Shown: positions 5,970-7,556 of the stretch, piece after piece | Layout: every line of letters begins with the position of its first letter | Position numbering within the stretch: position 1 is the stretch's first letter | NCBI GenBank assembly: GCA_023258355.1 | Contig: JALQZL010000071.1 | Coordinates: 1-7,556, forward strand | Length of the DNA stretch: 7,556 nt | Source of the DNA: Wenzhouxiangellaceae bacterium | Lineage (GTDB): Bacteria; Pseudomonadota; Gammaproteobacteria; Xanthomonadales; Wenzhouxiangellaceae | Direction: 5' to 3' | The notes under the pieces: model-generated | The model's input: only the letters and a program-made list of their open reading frames with translations | Database searches by the model: none | What the model was told of the DNA's origin: nothing | Program-made: the position numbers and the translations under genes

Positions 5970-6347
5970 ATGACTACTGCTTTTTGGTGTGTTCTTATTG
6001 CGGCATTTATGCCTGTTGCACTTGCCTTGACCTCAAAAATCGGCGACAAGTCATTTACCAACCGAAGCCCTCGAGCCTGGTATGAAACGCTATCTGGCTA
6101 TCGACAGCGGGCCGCATGGGCGCAAGCCAACAGCCATGAAATCTTTCCAGTCTTCGCTGCTGCCGTCATCATCTCCCATATCGCAGGTGGTGCTGAGCAA
6201 TCCTTGATGGACTTGTATGCCATGACTTTTATTGTCAGCCGCATCGCCTTTGCTGGTTTTTACCTCGCTGACCAACATTTGGCCAGATCATTGGCTTGGA
6301 CTGTCGGTGTGCTTTGTATTATTGGGCTGTTTGTATCGGCAGTATAA
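5970..6347 (+). CDS. MAPEG-family integral membrane protein
   Basis: A 125-residue protein with four predicted membrane helices (about 3-21, 58-74, 80-99 and 106-124). The conserved MAPEG pattern is present: SPR at 33-35, LSGYRQRAAWAQANSHE at 41-57 with Asn54 and Glu57, Pro60 starting the second helix, Arg91 in the third, and Tyr98. MAPEG proteins are trimeric membrane proteins; the characterised eukaryotic members use glutathione in detoxification or lipid-mediator synthesis. Roles of short bacterial members like this one are mostly unknown. AAGGA at 5958-5962 lies seven bases before the ATG, and the gap to the lipoprotein gene is 11 bp, so the two are probably co-transcribed. Confidence 0.87.
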   Translation: MTTAFWCVLIAAFMPVALALTSKIGDKSFTNRSPRAWYETLSGYRQRAAWAQANSHEIFPVFAAAVIISHIAGGAEQSLMDLYAMTFIVSRIAFAGFYLADQHLARSLAWTVGVLCIIGLFVSAV

Positions 6348-6379
6348 TTAACGCTATTAAATTAACTGAGGAGTGAGTC

Positions 6380-6916
6380 ATGTCCTTGCGGATTACCCTT
6401 GAATTTAGTGATGAAGACCTAGGCTACTTTAAGAACTTAGCTGAGCAAGCGATGAAGTCCACTGAAGCACAGTCTCCCGAGATCATCATCAGTGCTGCAA
6501 AGACTTTATTAAGCAACATGTCTAAGTCAGGGGGCTCTCAATACATTCAATCTCGCATCTCTCAGCTACAAGTATTGATCAACATGCTAGAAGACAGTGG
6601 CTGGGGTATGCAGTCTGTTGGGCGTGGCCGCGTACTGGCAGCCCTGGCATACTTTAATAATCCAGAAGATGTCATTCCAGATGAGGTCCCAGTGCTCGGT
6701 TACTTAGACGATGCCATCATGGTTGAGCTGTTAACCCGAGAACTTAAGCCAGAGATTGAGGCTTATGAAGACTTTGTTGTTTATCGGGCCTCTGAGGCCA
6801 AGCGACGCGGCTTAGACCCCAGTCGCTTGGACCGCGCAGACTTCCTTGAAGCCAGAGAACAAGCACTCTTGGCTCGGATGAGGCGACGCCGGCGTTCAGG
6901 ATCACTTTTCCGCTGA
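6380..6916 (+). CDS. DUF1232 (YkvA-like) domain protein with arginine-rich C-terminus
   Basis: A 178-residue protein carrying the DUF1232 signature at about 85-118: ALAYFNNPEDVIPDEVP then GYLDDAIMVELL, with Pro100-Asp101, Pro104, Gly107 and Asp110-Asp111 conserved. The function of the domain is not established. The first 80 residues look helical and soluble, and I see no signal peptide or convincing membrane helix. The last part is charged and ends in RMRRRRR at 166-172 followed by SGSLFR. A strong GAGGAG Shine-Dalgarno (6368-6373) lies six bases before the ATG. The gene follows the MAPEG gene by 32 AT-rich bases and probably belongs to the same operon. Its last 15 bases overlap the end of the convergent elaA-like gene. 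Confidence 0.85.
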   Translation: MSLRITLEFSDEDLGYFKNLAEQAMKSTEAQSPEIIISAAKTLLSNMSKSGGSQYIQSRISQLQVLINMLEDSGWGMQSVGRGRVLAALAYFNNPEDVIPDEVPVLGYLDDAIMVELLTRELKPEIEAYEDFVVYRASEAKRRGLDPSRLDRADFLEAREQALLARMRRRRRSGSLFR

Positions 6917-7366
6917 GCGAACCATTTCTAAGTGCGGAATATTGTCTTCGAGGTAAGGCTCTGAGACAGTCTGAAAACCGAGACTGCCATAGAACTTTTC
7001 CAGATATTGCTGTGCTGAGATCCGAATGGGTTCGCCCGGGAAATCTTGCTCAATCGCTTCGATGGCTCGCTCCATAAGCGTGCGTCCAAGACCTTGTCCA
7101 CGTCCCTTGCGGGTTGTGATCACTCGGCCAATGGAAGGCTCGGCGAAACGCACACCAGGTTTGGTAATTCGGGCGTAAGCGACAATCTCACCCTCTTGGT
7201 CTCGGCCAAAGACATGAATTGAAGCCTTATCGCGCCCATCAACGTCCTGATAAGGACAATCTTGCTCAACGACAAAGACTTCTAGCCTTGCCTGTATGAC
7301 ATCATATAAATCATCGAGACTAAGATGCTCAAACGGAACCAGTTTCCATTGAATGTCGACCGACAC
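6902..7366 (-). CDS. elaA: ElaA-like GNAT family N-acetyltransferase
   Basis: A 154-residue cytoplasmic acetyltransferase that matches E. coli ElaA (153 residues, by memory) from end to end. GNATs move an acetyl group from acetyl-CoA to an amine; the physiological acceptor of ElaA is not known. Markers are VFVVEQDCPYQDVDG at 30-44 (ElaA family), IVAYARI at 61-67, the acetyl-CoA pyrophosphate-binding R89-G-Q-G-L-G94 after RVITT, and FYGSLGF at 125-131 with Tyr126 as a candidate general acid. The start is GTG, with AGGAG six bases upstream on the minus strand. It is convergent with the DUF1232 gene (15-bp overlap) and divergent from the partial gene starting at 7396. Confidence 0.92.
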   Translation of the reverse strand: MSVDIQWKLVPFEHLSLDDLYDVIQARLEVFVVEQDCPYQDVDGRDKASIHVFGRDQEGEIVAYARITKPGVRFAEPSIGRVITTRKGRGQGLGRTLMERAIEAIEQDFPGEPIRISAQQYLEKFYGSLGFQTVSEPYLEDNIPHLEMVRSAEK

Positions 7367-7395
7367 CTTCTACTCCTTTGCTGTTATTGAACATC

Positions 7396-7556
7396 ATGCA
7401 TTTAAAAACTCATCATATTCCTATTTTAGCTGGCTTTGAAATCGTTCCAACCTCTGATTTCAAGCCCATCCTCAACCGTGACCAAATTGAACATTTGGCA
7501 GATGCTTTGGCGAGGGATTTGGCAGGATGCTTGCCCGACGACATCACCAGCCTTTT
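7396..7556 (+). CDS. Hypothetical protein, N-terminal part, cut by right edge
   Basis: An ATG at 7396 opens a frame of 53 codons plus two bases with no stop before the window ends. It begins MHLKTHHIPILAGFEIVP and continues through FKPILNRDQIEHLADAL. I do not recognise the family. No signal peptide or membrane helix is evident in the visible part. No Shine-Dalgarno precedes the ATG; an in-frame TTG at 7387 is an alternative start. It would be transcribed divergently from elaA with only 29 bp between starts. The frame may be real, but the evidence is only an open frame of reasonable composition and its position. Confidence 0.5.
   Translation, partial: MHLKTHHIPILAGFEIVPTSDFKPILNRDQIEHLADALARDLAGCLPDDITSL

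Overview
The window looks like ordinary chromosome from a gammaproteobacterium. The evidence is a close SrkA (YihE) kinase, an ElaA-type acetyltransferase, a SirB2-family membrane protein and an E. coli-like tRNA-Val sequence. Base composition looks moderate and even, and I see no insertion sequence, phage gene, CRISPR array or sign of recent transfer. A marine or environmental lineage is possible, but the sequence does not fix the order.

Layout. (1) 1-1871, minus strand: an RND efflux operon. A lipoprotein membrane fusion protein (TTG start at 1871) overlaps by 4 bp the N-terminal 264 residues of an HAE1-type RND pump, which runs off the left edge. (2) 1872-2181: a regulatory spacer. It holds a good candidate sigma70 promoter for the efflux operon with a perfect dyad filling its -35/-10 spacer, a tandem 11-bp repeat just downstream of the predicted start, and a second promoter facing right. 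(3) 2182-2256: tRNA-Val(CAC). (4) 2319-4599, plus strand: srkA, an alpha/beta hydrolase and a SirB2-family protein, spaced 6 and 16 bp apart as one likely operon. No terminator is visible between the tRNA and srkA. (5) 4632-5417, minus strand: a C-factor-like short-chain dehydrogenase, convergent with the SirB2 gene. (6) 5464-6916, plus strand: a LEA14-like lipoprotein, a MAPEG-family membrane protein and a DUF1232 (YkvA-like) protein, closely spaced. (7) 6902-7366, minus strand: an ElaA-like GNAT acetyltransferase overlapping the DUF1232 gene tail to tail by 15 bp. (8) 7396-7556, plus strand: the start of an unrecognised gene cut by the right edge.

The general theme is envelope and stress physiology: drug or toxic-compound export, a stress-response kinase, membrane proteins, a lipoprotein and redox enzymes. 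Nothing proves a new multi-gene system. The most interesting non-coding signal is the architecture of the efflux promoter. Other points worth a look are the tRNA-srkA junction, the arginine-rich tail and gene overlap at the DUF1232/elaA junction, and the two unstudied small operons.
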